Part shown: positions 53,260-62,250 of the stretch, one piece after another | Layout of the letters: every line of letters starts with the position of its first letter | Numbering within the stretch: position 1 is the stretch's first letter | Origin: Acidobacteriota bacterium | GTDB lineage: Bacteria > Acidobacteriota > Vicinamibacteria > Vicinamibacterales > CAVVIG01 | Length of the DNA stretch: 64,000 nucleotides | Reading direction: 5' to 3' | Assembly: GCA_016195265.1 (NCBI GenBank) | Contig: JACPZW010000002.1 | Span: 1 to 64,000, forward strand | Notes under the pieces: model-generated | Database searches by the model: none | The model's input: the letters and a program-made list of their open reading frames with translations, nothing else | Told to the model about the DNA's origin: nothing | Position numbers and translations under genes: made by a program

Positions 53260-54228
53260 CTACTTCCCGCCGGTCGCGGCGGGCTTCACGTTCACCGCGA
53301 CGTAAGCGTTCGACCAGCAGCATTGGAACCCGCCGCCGCCATTGCCCGTGCTGTCGTTCCCCTGCACGCGCAGAATGTAGTCCCCCGGCGCGCTGAACGT
53401 CGCCGTCGTCGTCGCTTTGCCGTCATTGGGGATGTCCACGCGCGGCGCGACGGGGTCGAACTTGACGGCGCCCGGGCCGCGAAACAGGTGCCACGACACG
53501 GCGAGCGGCGGCGCCGGGGTAAATCCACCAGCCGCGGTCGCACCAGGAGCACCAGGAGCCCCGGGCGCGCCCGCGCGCCCCCGCCCACGGCCGCGGCCCT
53601 CGGGGATATTGATCTTCGGTCCCTCGTCGGTCGCCCACGTGGTCAGCGTGAGCGGTTCGTTGACCGTCGCGCTGTAGGTCGCCGCGGTCACGGCCGGCGG
53701 TCCCGTGAACCACTGGCCGTTCGGATCGAACCTGATCTTGGGCGGCGTGTTCTTGTTCGCCGCGTCTTCGAACGGCTCGACGACGTAGTCGGCCTGCGTG
53801 TGCAGCGTGATGGCGTTGGTCAGGCCGTTGGCGACGATGGTCCACGTCAGCTTCTTCGTGCCGAAGTCCTTCGGCACTTTGATCGTGAACACGCCCCACT
53901 GGCGGCCCGTTTCGAAATGCGTCGGCTGTCCCTGGGCGGGTCCGCCGGGTTCGATGCGGTTGTTCGGGCCGGCCGGAATGTCGAGCTCCTGTTTCGTATT
54001 GCGATTGAAGTACCCGACGAGGACGCGGACGCTGCCGTCCTTGTCGAAGTACCACCCTTCGAACGCGCCCGTGACGCTCGACCCGCGTTCGCGAATCGTG
54101 TTCGACAGCGGGAACGCGCTCGGGGTCTGCCCGACGCCCTGCTGGCCGGCGCGCAGGAGCGCGCCTCCGGCGACAACCGCGACCATCGTTCCAACCATCC
54201 CTGCGACGGCCGCTCGACTTCCACGCAT
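53260..54228 (-). CDS. Secreted protein of unknown function
   Basis: 322 residues; signal anchor (VAGMVGTMVAVVAGGALLRAGQ). Beta-rich with GWYFDKDGSVRVLVGYFNRNTKQELDIPAGPNNRIEPGGPAQGQPTHF, a family I recognise only as conserved in Acidobacteria. A G/A/P-rich insert about 215-235 and a C-terminal immunoglobulin-like segment (TATFSAPGDYILRVQGNDSTGNGG, CCWSNAYVAVNV). Paired with the cytochrome/copper-monooxygenase-like gene upstream but separated from it by a terminator. Confidence 0.72.
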   Translation of the reverse strand: MRGSRAAVAGMVGTMVAVVAGGALLRAGQQGVGQTPSAFPLSNTIRERGSSVTGAFEGWYFDKDGSVRVLVGYFNRNTKQELDIPAGPNNRIEPGGPAQGQPTHFETGRQWGVFTIKVPKDFGTKKLTWTIVANGLTNAITLHTQADYVVEPFEDAANKNTPPKIRFDPNGQWFTGPPAVTAATYSATVNEPLTLTTWATDEGPKINIPEGRGRGRGRAGAPGAPGAPGATAAGGFTPAPPLAVSWHLFRGPGAVKFDPVAPRVDIPNDGKATTTATFSAPGDYILRVQGNDSTGNGGGGFQCCWSNAYVAVNVKPAATGGK

Positions 54229-54245
54229 CCGTGACCCCCTGGTGC

Positions 54246-54286
54246 AAAAAAAGAGGCGCCGTCCAAGAAATCTGGAACGGCGCCTC
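54246..54286 (-). terminator. Intrinsic terminator
   Basis: On the minus strand GAGGCGCCGT/ACGGCGCCTC (10-bp perfect stem, 14-nt loop) is followed by seven T residues. It ends the 54308-55663 transcript, about 20 nt after its stop. Confidence 0.88.
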
Positions 54287-54307
54287 AGTGTCCGATGAAT
54301 CCCGCTC

Positions 54308-55663
54308 TTACTGCTGAGGCTGCTGGCCGCCGGCGGCCGTCGCCGTCGCCGTCGCGCGCTTCGCGGTCTCTGCTTTGAACTCGTCGTCGCTGAAGTAGGT
54401 GATGTTCAGCCACGCATGGCCCATCTCGTCCACGGTGCGGTCGCCGTAGCCCACCCACTGATCCGGATCCGGGTTCGCCTTGTTGTTCTTCGTGTTGTCG
54501 TACCACGCGATCAGGTGGAGGATCGTGCCCTTGGCGAGCAGCGGCGCAACGTCGTCCGCGTAGATGTACATGTTGTGCCAGTTGAAATTGAAGTCGCTGA
54601 CCTGGCTCAACAGCTCGCGGCGGCCGTCCGGGAAGATCGCTTCCATCGACATGCCCTTGCCGCGCAGGTGCATGTGCGCCTGGAAGTTCTCGATACGCGC
54701 GTTCTGCCGCAGCGTGATGAAGCTCTCCGTCGTCGTGATCTGGTTCGGCTGGATGTCGAGCGCGCGGGCGCCCGGCGAGTTGCCGGAGAACGAGTTGAAG
54801 AGCGCCAGCACCTCGCGGTGCTTCGGTTCCTGTCCCCGCGGATAGAACCACACGCCGAGTTCGGTGTGACCCGAGATTTCCTCACCGACCGCGTGGTAGT
54901 GCATCTCCCACACGATCTTCGAGCCGGGCAGCATCAGGCGGCCCGAGTCCGGACGCATCTCGTCGGCGTTCTTGCCGACGGCCCATTCCATGAAAAGGCC
55001 GTCGCCGGCGACGTTCGGGTCGTTGGTGAAGAGCGCCGGATCCATGTCCTCCGGCTGCTGCAGGCGCGCCAGCGCGTGATGCGTGATCTTGCGGGCGCCC
55101 TTGCCCACGGGACGGATCTCGATCGCGCGCACCCAGCGCGGCTCGGTCAGGCCGGTCGCGACGCTCGGCCGCCACCAGGCGTCCTGCGCGACGGCGGGCA
55201 TCGTGTACTCGGGCGACTTGACGATGAGGTCGGGCGGGCCGAGTTTCACGGCTTCCTGCCACACGGTCTCATCCGCCCAGACCTTCGGCGCCGGCATGTC
55301 CTTGGGATCGCCCTTGGGCGCGCCCGCGTTCACCCAGCGGACGATCGTGTCGATCTGGTCGTCGCTCAGCGAGCGGTCGTTCTTGAACTTCTGGATGCCG
55401 ACGGTCTTGTCGATGTGCCAGGGCGGCATCTGCCGTCCGCCGACGCGGGCCGCGATCGCCTTCGCCCACGGACGCGCGTCCTCGTAGGTCTGCAGCGACA
55501 TCGGCGCCATGTTGTCGGGACGATGGCAGGCCTCGCACTTGGCCTGGAAGATCGGCGCAATGTCCTTGGCGAACGTCGGCGTCTTTGCCGCGTCTGCGGC
55601 GCGCGCCGAGCCCGGGACGATCAGAACCGCGCCTACGGCCAGTGCGCTTAACGACTTAACCAT
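54308..55663 (-). CDS. Cytochrome c fused to a copper monooxygenase-like domain
   Basis: 451 residues; GGAG 7 nt before this ATG. After a signal peptide comes a c-haem domain CEACHRPDNMAPMSLQTYEDARPWAKAI (about 43-70). The C-terminal domain has H motifs (HHALARL, WEMHYHAVG, FQAHMHLRGKGMSMEAIFPDGR, FNWHNMYIY) like the PHM/DBH copper type II ascorbate-dependent monooxygenase fold. Presumed periplasmic haem-copper oxidoreductase; substrate unknown. Has its own terminator. Confidence 0.82.
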   Translation of the reverse strand: MVKSLSALAVGAVLIVPGSARAADAAKTPTFAKDIAPIFQAKCEACHRPDNMAPMSLQTYEDARPWAKAIAARVGGRQMPPWHIDKTVGIQKFKNDRSLSDDQIDTIVRWVNAGAPKGDPKDMPAPKVWADETVWQEAVKLGPPDLIVKSPEYTMPAVAQDAWWRPSVATGLTEPRWVRAIEIRPVGKGARKITHHALARLQQPEDMDPALFTNDPNVAGDGLFMEWAVGKNADEMRPDSGRLMLPGSKIVWEMHYHAVGEEISGHTELGVWFYPRGQEPKHREVLALFNSFSGNSPGARALDIQPNQITTTESFITLRQNARIENFQAHMHLRGKGMSMEAIFPDGRRELLSQVSDFNFNWHNMYIYADDVAPLLAKGTILHLIAWYDNTKNNKANPDPDQWVGYGDRTVDEMGHAWLNITYFSDDEFKAETAKRATATATAAGGQQPQQ

Positions 55664-55815
55664 TGCCACTCCTTTTGACGACCGGCAGCTATATAAATGG
55701 ATACGCGATCCGAGCCGAGATCGCGGGAGTTTAACAGAGAACTACCGGGTCTACAAAGTCCGTTACCGCTTTTCCGGCGATCTTCCGACGTGACAAGCCG
55801 AAACAACGGACCTGG

Positions 55816-58167
55816 TCAGCCTCGAGCGTCGAGCGCCGCCTTGACGCGATCCGGTGTGAACGGCACCTGACGCACGCGGGCGCCGGTCGCATCGAAGATG
55901 GCGTTGCCCAGTGCCGCGGCGGCAACGGTGATCGCGGTCTCGCCCGACCCGGTCGCCTCGGCGTCGGTCCGGTTGATCAGGACGCTCTCGACCGTCGGCA
56001 CGGCGAAGCCCAGCGGCAGGCTGCGGTACGTCCGCCAGTCCACCGACGTGACCTTCTGCTCGTCCCACGTCACCTCTTCGCCGAGCGCGCGGCTCATGCC
56101 CTGCAGCGCTCCGCCCTCGATCTGATTCTTCATCCCGTCCGGATTGGAAATCGGCCCGCAGTCCTGCGCGACGATGATGCGCGTGAGCGTGACCGCGCCC
56201 GTCGCCTGATCGACGTCGACGTCGGCGACCATCGCCGAGTATCCGTTGTCGCCTTCGTACGCCACGCACGCGATCCCGCGCCCGCGTGCGACGCCGGTCT
56301 TCCTGAGATCCGGGCGCGGCGAGGGCCGTGCGTCCCACTGCGCCGCGGCCGCCGCCCGTTTCACGACCTCGCTCAGCCGCGCGTCGCTCAGGTGCCGCAC
56401 GCGGTACGCGACCGGATCGGCGCGCACGTGCGCCGCGACTTCGTCCAGAAAGCATTCGTGCGCGAACGTGTTCTGCAGCCGCGACGGCGACCGCAGCGGT
56501 CCGGTGAAGAACGGCGAGGCGATCGTGTGCGAGAGGACGCGCTCGCTCTTCACCGTGCCGGCGCCGCGGCACGCGCCGCCGACGCAGCCTGTGACGTACG
56601 AAGGCGCGGCGTTGCTGTTGTTGTTGAACGTCCCGCCCGGCTCCGGCGCGGGCGTCCGCGGCGAGAACGGCTGCGGCTCGTAGCCGAGCAGCAGTCCCGT
56701 GATGACGTTGCCCGGCCGGTCGTACCCGGGCCGGCCGCCGCGCGTCGGCGACCACGCCTCGTAATCCCACGCGAGGATCGCGCCGGACGAGTCGACACCG
56801 ATGCGCTGATCGATGACGAACGCCAGGCCGTAGTTCTCCCACGCCATCTCGTCCTTGCGCGACAACTGCACGCGGACCGGCGTCCCCACGGCCTGCGACA
56901 GCACAGCGGCGTCGAACGACACCGTGTCCGCGCCGTTGATGCCGTAGCATCCCGAGCCGCGCGTGAAAATGACGCGAACCTTGTCCGGCGCGAGACCGAG
57001 GATCATCGCGGCGCCGCTCCGGACCGGGTAGGCGGACTGCGTCGGCGACCAGATCGTCGCGCGATCGCCCCGCACGTCCGCGACAGCGCACGAACTGCTC
57101 ATCGATCCGTGCATCTGATACGGATACAGGTACGTCGCGTTCACGACCGACGCGGCACGGGCGAGTTGCTGATCGACGTCTTTCGAGTTGACGAGCAGCG
57201 CGTCGCGCGACGGCTGCCGACGCATGTAGCCGTGAAAATCGCCGTGCGCCGGCAGGCCCACACCCGGCGTCCACGTCGCTTTCAGCTGCTGCACCGCCTG
57301 AACCGCCTGCCATGTCTTCTCGCACACGACGCCGACGAAATTCCTCGTCACGACGACTCTGACGAACCCCGGCAGGCCGCGGACCGAGCTCTCGTCCACG
57401 CCGATGAGGGTCGCGCCGACCGCCGGCGGCCGGACGACGCGGCCGTGCAGCATCCCCGGGACGCGGACGTTGTGCACGAACTCGAACTGTCCGGTTGCCA
57501 TCGCGGGCAAGTCGACGCGCGCGATCGGTTTTCCGAGCACGCTCCACTCGCCCGCCGGCTTCCGTTTCGCCGTCGCGCTCAGCGTGAGATTGAACGTCTT
57601 TCCGCCGATCAGATCGCCGTAGCTGACGCGCCTGGAGCCATCGCCCCGGACGCTGATCACGCCGTCTGACAACGCGAGCCGATCGACCGGAACCGCGAGA
57701 CGCTCGGCCGCCAGACGCAGCAGCGCCTCGCGCGCCGTCGCGCCCGCCTGCGCCAGATTGCGCTCGTTGAAGTTGGTCGGCGTCGACTGGCTGCCGGACG
57801 TCGTGCCCTGATCGGGCGTCATCGAGGTGTCGCATTGAATCAGCGTCACGCGCGACAGCGGCACCGACAGTTCCTCGGCGATGAGCTGCATCTGCACCGT
57901 GAACATCCCCTGCCCGAGCTCGCACTTGCCGGTGTAGGCGGTCACGGCGCCGTCGGCAGCGATGGCGATCCACGAATCGAGCTGCGCGCCGACCCGGGCG
58001 TTCTGCGTGCCGAACTGGCCCTGTGACAATGGTTCGGCGCCGATCGACTCCGCCAGGCGAGCCGTACTGAAGGTGACAACGAGCGCGCCGGCGCCTTTCA
58101 GCAATTGGCGGCGCGAGAAACCTGCGCGGGTCAAGGCGGCGCGGGCGTCTTTGGTCATCGCGCTCAT
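55816..58167 (-). CDS. Molybdopterin-binding aldehyde/isoquinoline oxidoreductase large subunit
   Basis: 783 residues from the ATG overlapping the iron-sulfur gene by 4 nt. Twin-arginine signal SRRQLLKGAGALVVTFS. Xanthine-dehydrogenase family, IorB-like: CELGQGMFTVQMQLIAEELSV, MSSSCAVADV, RGSGCYGINGADTVSFDAAVLSQAVGTPVRVQ, and the EGGALQGMSRALGEEVTW segment with the catalytic-glutamate region near the end. Needs the small subunit upstream plus a cytochrome acceptor. Exported via Tat as a folded cofactor enzyme. Confidence 0.9.
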   Translation of the reverse strand: MSAMTKDARAALTRAGFSRRQLLKGAGALVVTFSTARLAESIGAEPLSQGQFGTQNARVGAQLDSWIAIAADGAVTAYTGKCELGQGMFTVQMQLIAEELSVPLSRVTLIQCDTSMTPDQGTTSGSQSTPTNFNERNLAQAGATAREALLRLAAERLAVPVDRLALSDGVISVRGDGSRRVSYGDLIGGKTFNLTLSATAKRKPAGEWSVLGKPIARVDLPAMATGQFEFVHNVRVPGMLHGRVVRPPAVGATLIGVDESSVRGLPGFVRVVVTRNFVGVVCEKTWQAVQAVQQLKATWTPGVGLPAHGDFHGYMRRQPSRDALLVNSKDVDQQLARAASVVNATYLYPYQMHGSMSSSCAVADVRGDRATIWSPTQSAYPVRSGAAMILGLAPDKVRVIFTRGSGCYGINGADTVSFDAAVLSQAVGTPVRVQLSRKDEMAWENYGLAFVIDQRIGVDSSGAILAWDYEAWSPTRGGRPGYDRPGNVITGLLLGYEPQPFSPRTPAPEPGGTFNNNSNAAPSYVTGCVGGACRGAGTVKSERVLSHTIASPFFTGPLRSPSRLQNTFAHECFLDEVAAHVRADPVAYRVRHLSDARLSEVVKRAAAAAQWDARPSPRPDLRKTGVARGRGIACVAYEGDNGYSAMVADVDVDQATGAVTLTRIIVAQDCGPISNPDGMKNQIEGGALQGMSRALGEEVTWDEQKVTSVDWRTYRSLPLGFAVPTVESVLINRTDAEATGSGETAITVAAAALGNAIFDATGARVRQVPFTPDRVKAALDARG

Positions 58168-58685
58168 ACGCGCCCCCTTTCGGCGCTGCCGCTCGCCGGT
58201 TCGACGCTCGCCTGCTTCTGCGGCGCGCGAAGGCCGGCGTACCGCTTGATCGCGCGGAGCATGCGCGTGTGCGCGAAGCACCGGCACAGCGTCGTCGCGA
58301 GCGCCTGCGTGAGCTGCGCGTCGCTCGGCGTCGGGTTCTGGTCCAGGAAGGCCTTCGCGGTCAGGATGACGCCGTTCAGGCAGAAGCCGCACTGCGCCGC
58401 CTGCTCGTCGATGAACGCCTGCTGAATCGGATGCGGCCGCTCAATCGTGCCCAGTCCCTCGAGCGTCGTCACCTCGGCGCCGCCGATCGTGCCGACCGGC
58501 GTCACGCACGATCGGACCGCGCGGCCGCGCACGATCACGGTGCACGCGCCGCACTGGCCCAGGCCGCAGCCGAATTTCGGTCCGTTCAGCGCCAGATCGT
58601 CGCCGAGCACGTACAACAGCGGCGTCGCTGGTTCGACGTCAACGGTGTGCGCGCGGCCGTTGACGTTGAGCGTCAAGGTGCTCAC
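58164..58685 (-). CDS. [2Fe-2S] small subunit of the molybdenum hydroxylase
   Basis: 173 residues from GTG (GGGAGG 6 nt upstream). Plant-type ferredoxin cysteines CGLGQCGACTVIVRGRAVRSC (about 39-60) and the second cluster CGFCLNGVILTAKAFL then LCRCFAHTRMLRAI. In the second cluster the usual CRCGTH/TGYxxI context reads CRCFAH. Overlaps the large subunit by 4 nt (ATGA), so made in fixed ratio. Confidence 0.92.
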   Translation of the reverse strand: MSTLTLNVNGRAHTVDVEPATPLLYVLGDDLALNGPKFGCGLGQCGACTVIVRGRAVRSCVTPVGTIGGAEVTTLEGLGTIERPHPIQQAFIDEQAAQCGFCLNGVILTAKAFLDQNPTPSDAQLTQALATTLCRCFAHTRMLRAIKRYAGLRAPQKQASVEPASGSAERGRV

Positions 58686-58700
58686 GGGGACCTCCCGAGC

Positions 58701-58771
58701 AAATTCAGATTTCAGAGTTCAGATTTCAGATTGACTTCAGCCATCAGCCATCAGCCATCAGCCATCAGCCA
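58701..58771. repeat. TTCAGAT and CAGCCAT tandem repeats
   Basis: Three TTCAGAT-like units, then about five CAGCCAT units. The array runs into the stop of the MFS gene at 58772 and ends near the iron-sulfur gene start. Confidence 0.85.
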
Positions 58772-60094
58772 TCAACCATCAAGTGTGACAGCGGCGACTC
58801 GTAGATCCGCTGTCTCGGCTGTGCGCCGCGTCAGCGCGACTACGGCGACCAGTCCGAGGGCCGCGGCGAGCGACAGCCACACGCCCGGGACCGCTCTGTT
58901 GCCGGTGACTTCTATCAAGTACGTGCAAATCGCCGGCGTGAAGCCGCCGAAGATCGCGGTCGCCAGACTGTACGCCATCGAGAATCCCGAGGTGCGCACG
59001 TCGCGCGGCATGATCTCGGTGAGATACACGACCATCGCGCCGTTGTAGCTGCCGTACAGGCAGGACAGCCAGAGCTCCACCGCCAGGAGCCGCCAGAAGG
59101 ACGGCGCGGCGACCAGCCATTGCAGCGCCGGATACGCCGTGACGAGCGTGAGAATCGTGCACATGACCAGGAGCGGACGCCGTCCCACTCGATCGGACAC
59201 GGCGCCCATCACGGGCAGCCAGACGAAGTTCGAGACGCCGACGCACAGGATCACGACCTGCACGCGGCTGTTTGCCAGGTGCAGCACCGTTCCGCCGAAG
59301 GTCGGCGTGTACGCCGTGATCATGTAGAAGCTCACCGTGGTCATCGTCGTGAGCAGCATGCCGAGTCCGACGAGCGGCCAGTTGGCGGCGAGCGTGCGGA
59401 CGATCTCGGCGCTCGACGGATGCCGCGTCCGCGATCGGAATTCTTCCGTCTCGCCGAGCGTGCGCCGAAGGACGAACAGCACCGGCACGATCGCGCAGCC
59501 GATGAGCATCGGCACGCGCCAGCCCCACTGCATGATCTGATCCGGCGTGAGCGTGAATGCGAGCGCGATGCCGATAACGGCCGCCAGCACGACGGCGACC
59601 TGCTGGCTCGCCGATTGCCAGCTCACGAAAAAGCCTTTCCGGCCCGGCGTCGCGATTTCGGCGAGATAGACGGACACGCCGCCCAGTTCCACACCCGCGG
59701 AGAAGCCCTGCAGCAGACGTCCGAGCAGGATCAGGACCGGCGCGATCCAGCCGATCGTGCGGTACCCCGGCATGATTGCGATCGACACGGTGCCGACGGC
59801 CATCAACCCGAGCGTGAGAAGCAGGCCTTTGCGCCGCCCGTTGTGATCGATGTAGGCGCCGAGCACGACGGCGCCGAGCGGCCGCATCAGGTAGCCGGCG
59901 CCGAACGTCATCAGCGCTTTCATGAGCGACGCGAACTCGCTGCCGCTCGGGAAGAACGTCTGGCCGATGGCCGCGGCGTAGTAGCCGAAGACCATGAAGT
60001 CGTACATCTCCAGGAAATTGCCGCTGGCGACCCGTACGACCGGCCATGCCTTCGATTCAGGGGATGACAGATTTGAAAGTCGCGTGTCACGCAT
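58772..60094 (-). CDS. MFS transporter, metabolite:H+ symporter (MHS) family
   Basis: 440 residues from ATG 60094 (a GTG four codons upstream is possible). Twelve predicted helices. [19 protein letters not shown] (helix 1), [18 protein letters not shown] (loop 2-3), [14 protein letters not shown]-type helix 4 ([22 protein letters not shown]) and [10 protein letters not shown] identify the MHS group, which imports citrate, tricarballylate and other carboxylates. The final DG-stop is coded by the adjacent repeat array. Confidence 0.88.
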   Translation of the reverse strand: MRDTRLSNLSSPESKAWPVVRVASGNFLEMYDFMVFGYYAAAIGQTFFPSGSEFASLMKALMTFGAGYLMRPLGAVVLGAYIDHNGRRKGLLLTLGLMAVGTVSIAIMPGYRTIGWIAPVLILLGRLLQGFSAGVELGGVSVYLAEIATPGRKGFFVSWQSASQQVAVVLAAVIGIALAFTLTPDQIMQWGWRVPMLIGCAIVPVLFVLRRTLGETEEFRSRTRHPSSAEIVRTLAANWPLVGLGMLLTTMTTVSFYMITAYTPTFGGTVLHLANSRVQVVILCVGVSNFVWLPVMGAVSDRVGRRPLLVMCTILTLVTAYPALQWLVAAPSFWRLLAVELWLSCLYGSYNGAMVVYLTEIMPRDVRTSGFSMAYSLATAIFGGFTPAICTYLIEVTGNRAVPGVWLSLAAALGLVAVVALTRRTAETADLRVAAVTLDG

Positions 60095-60283
60095 TGTTCC
60101 ATCCACGAGCGCCGGTGGCGGACTCGGCGCCGGTCATTCCTTACATGTTTCTGCCGTCTTCCAGGCCGCAAGCACTATAGCGGCAACGGGTTAGCTCGAA
60201 CCAAGTCGTTGCCCCGGTGACTCTTCGCCTCACGTCGATCGACGTGGTCCGATGTTTGCGCAACACACCGTAGAGGTACAGTC

Positions 60284-60871
60284 ATGCGCCACGCTCAACG
60301 AACGTTGCTGGTCTTCGCGATTGCGATACTGACGGCGTGCGGCGGTTCGCCGAGCGCGCCGTCATCGTCGCCGACTCTGACCGTGTTGCTCAAGGACTCT
60401 CCGTACAGCGACGCCAAGGCCCTGCTCGTCACTTTCTCCGACGTCAGCGCGCACGTGTCAGGCAGCCAGGTCTCCGGCAGCGGCGACTGGACGACGCTGC
60501 CGTTCACCGGCGGCGGGGCGGGCCGCACGTGCGACCTCAAGAAACTGACGACCGCGCAGGACATCCTGGGGACCGGCTCGCTCGCGGCCGGTCATTACAC
60601 CCAGATTCGGCTCGTCGTCTCGAGCGCCGCGTTGTACTTCGACAACGCCTCATCGGGGGCGGCATGCGCGCCGGCGATGAGCGTGCCGGCCGGTCGCAGT
60701 TCGACGGTCACGATTCCCTCGGGCGAAGTGAAGCTCAATCGCGAGTTCGACGTGACGTCGACGGGCGCGACAACGATCCTCGTGGATTTCGACGGGGACC
60801 AATCCGTGAAGCAAACAGGCAACGGCGTCTACACGATGGCGCCGGTCATGACCGTGGTGAGCGTCCAGTAG
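60284..60871 (+). CDS. DUF4382 lipoprotein
   Basis: 195 residues. Signal II peptide with lipobox LTACGG (C19). The body LTVLLKDSPYSDAKALLVTFSDVSAHVSGSQVS, AGHYTQIRLVVSSAALYF and LNREFDVTSTGATTILVDFDGDQSVKQTGNGVYTMAPVMTV fits DUF4382, a beta-sandwich outer-membrane-anchored family of unknown role. Divergent from the MFS gene with about 190 bp between. Confidence 0.88.
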   Translation: MRHAQRTLLVFAIAILTACGGSPSAPSSSPTLTVLLKDSPYSDAKALLVTFSDVSAHVSGSQVSGSGDWTTLPFTGGGAGRTCDLKKLTTAQDILGTGSLAAGHYTQIRLVVSSAALYFDNASSGAACAPAMSVPAGRSSTVTIPSGEVKLNREFDVTSTGATTILVDFDGDQSVKQTGNGVYTMAPVMTVVSVQ

Positions 60872-60908
60872 CGGCGGCGGCGCGCATCTAGGCCGCATCT
60901 AGCCCCAT

Positions 60909-61403
60909 CTAGCCCTGATACCCGTTCGCCGAGAGCTGGACGCGCGCGTTGTCGGGACCGGTGAAATAGATCTGGTCGCCGCCGCTCGTCCGGTTCGCGG
61001 GATTGCGATCGATGGTCGCTGCAACGCCGCGCTGCTTGAGCCGCTCGGCAATCTGCTCGGGATCGTAGTCGTCGACGCCGATGCAGATGTGATTCACCGT
61101 GCCGGGATTGGCGAGCTTGTAGAGTCCGAGGAAGCTCGTGCCCAGCCCCAGGTTGATGCCGCCGTTGCCCGGCCGGCTCACGACCTTCAGCCCCAGCAGC
61201 GACCCGTAGAACTCCGCGGCCTTCTCGACGTCGGTCACGGCCAGCGACGCGTGATTCAGCGATCGCCCTTGGGCCGCCGAAGCGGTCCGGGCTCCAACCG
61301 CGGAGGCGCCCCCAACAAGCGCCGCCAACGACGCCACGAGCTCCCGCCGCGTCAAGCGGCGCGCCTCGAACTGATCGACAAGGTGTTCAATCGCAGCGCG
61401 CAC
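60909..61403 (-). CDS. VOC/glyoxalase-family protein with a Tat-like signal
   Basis: 164 residues from GTG, GAGGAG 6 nt upstream. LTRRELVASLAALVGGASAVGARTASA is a twin-arginine-like signal. Residues about 48-164 are one VOC module: LNHASLAVTDVEKAAEFYGSLLGLKVVSRPG, VNHICIGVDDYDP and ARVQLSANGYQG. Metal ligands (H, H, Q/E) partly present. Exported members of this superfamily are unusual. Function unknown. Confidence 0.85.
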   Translation of the reverse strand: MRAAIEHLVDQFEARRLTRRELVASLAALVGGASAVGARTASAAQGRSLNHASLAVTDVEKAAEFYGSLLGLKVVSRPGNGGINLGLGTSFLGLYKLANPGTVNHICIGVDDYDPEQIAERLKQRGVAATIDRNPANRTSGGDQIYFTGPDNARVQLSANGYQG

Positions 61404-61416
61404 GGTGGCTCCTCCT

Positions 61417-61440
61417 CAGTTTTCTCTTTTCAGTTTTCAG
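61417..61440. repeat. TTTTCAG repeat patch
   Basis: About three TTTTCAG/TTTTCTC units between the VOC start and the stop of the DUF1554-like gene; the last unit contains that stop. Same motif as 51829-51890. Confidence 0.75.
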
Positions 61441-62141
61441 TTCACTGCGAAGCAGTACAGCAATCCCGCCCCGCCGGTCGCGATGAGATTCGGCTGGCTG
61501 CAGCCGCGGCTCGGATGCGACGAGTTCCATGAGCTGTTGCCGCCGCCCTGCTTGTCGGAGTGTCCGAGTTGTGCGGAACCCCGGCTGTCGGCGTTGCTCG
61601 TGTAGCTGCTGCACGTGTGATCCGCGGTGTCGGTGTACGCGCGGCCGTCGGGTGTCGAGCCGGTCAGGATGTCGTGCTGGTTCGGCGTGTCGCCGACGCC
61701 GTTGACGATCGTGTTCTTCTCGGTCAGCGAGATCTGCTTGCCGAGCGCGTTGCCGACGCGCGCCTGCTCGATCGTGTCGCCGTGCAGCTCCGCGAGGTTC
61801 GCCGCAATCCGTCCGCCTCGCGCGTTGAACCAGGGCCCGTTGCCGATGCGGTCGCGCGCGTTGACCGCGCCGGCGCCCTGCGTGCTGAGATACGCGCGCC
61901 ACGTCGCGCCACCTCGTCCGGCGGCTGCCGCGAGCGATTGACAGTACGCGTCGGCGCCGGCGATGCCGGCGTAGTTCGCGCCATCACCCTTGCCGACGCT
62001 CGTCACGAAGAACGACATCGGCTGCGGCGGCGGCGCCTGCCCGCGTCCCGCGGGAGCGGCCGGCTGCTGCGCCAGCGCGAGAAACGATCCGAACAGGAGC
62101 GCGACCAGAAATGTAGCGGCGATCATTCGCATGTTCTTCAT
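61437..62141 (-). CDS. Secreted DUF1554-like lectin-fold protein
   Basis: 234 residues; GAGGAG 8 nt before the ATG; signal peptide (MIAATFLVALLFGSFLALAQQ). MSFFVTSVGKGDGANYAGIAGADAYCQSLAAAAGRGGATWRAYLSTQGAGAVNARDRIGNGPWFN, then HCSSYTSN-like and SSWNSSHPSRGCSQPNLIATGGAGLLYCFAV, belongs to a C-type-lectin-like family common in Acidobacteria (DUF1554-type). Six cysteines likely form disulfides. A surface or periplasmic binding protein. Confidence 0.82.
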   Translation of the reverse strand: MKNMRMIAATFLVALLFGSFLALAQQPAAPAGRGQAPPPQPMSFFVTSVGKGDGANYAGIAGADAYCQSLAAAAGRGGATWRAYLSTQGAGAVNARDRIGNGPWFNARGGRIAANLAELHGDTIEQARVGNALGKQISLTEKNTIVNGVGDTPNQHDILTGSTPDGRAYTDTADHTCSSYTSNADSRGSAQLGHSDKQGGGNSSWNSSHPSRGCSQPNLIATGGAGLLYCFAVN

Positions 62142-62164
62142 CGGCATCTCTCCTCTTACCGTAC

Positions 62165-62246
62165 TGCCCACCTGCCCTACTCGCCCCACCTGCCCTACCC
62201 TTCCCGCCCTTCCTGCCCTTCCTGCCCTTCCTGCCCTTCCTGCCCC
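62165..62246. repeat. CCCACCTGCC and TGCCCTTCC tandem repeats
   Basis: Degenerate CCCACCTGCC units followed by about five TGCCCTTCC 9-mers. It starts 4 nt beyond the stop of the alpha/beta hydrolase (leftward strand) and ends near the DUF1554-like start. Confidence 0.88.
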
Positions 62247-62250
62247 TATT

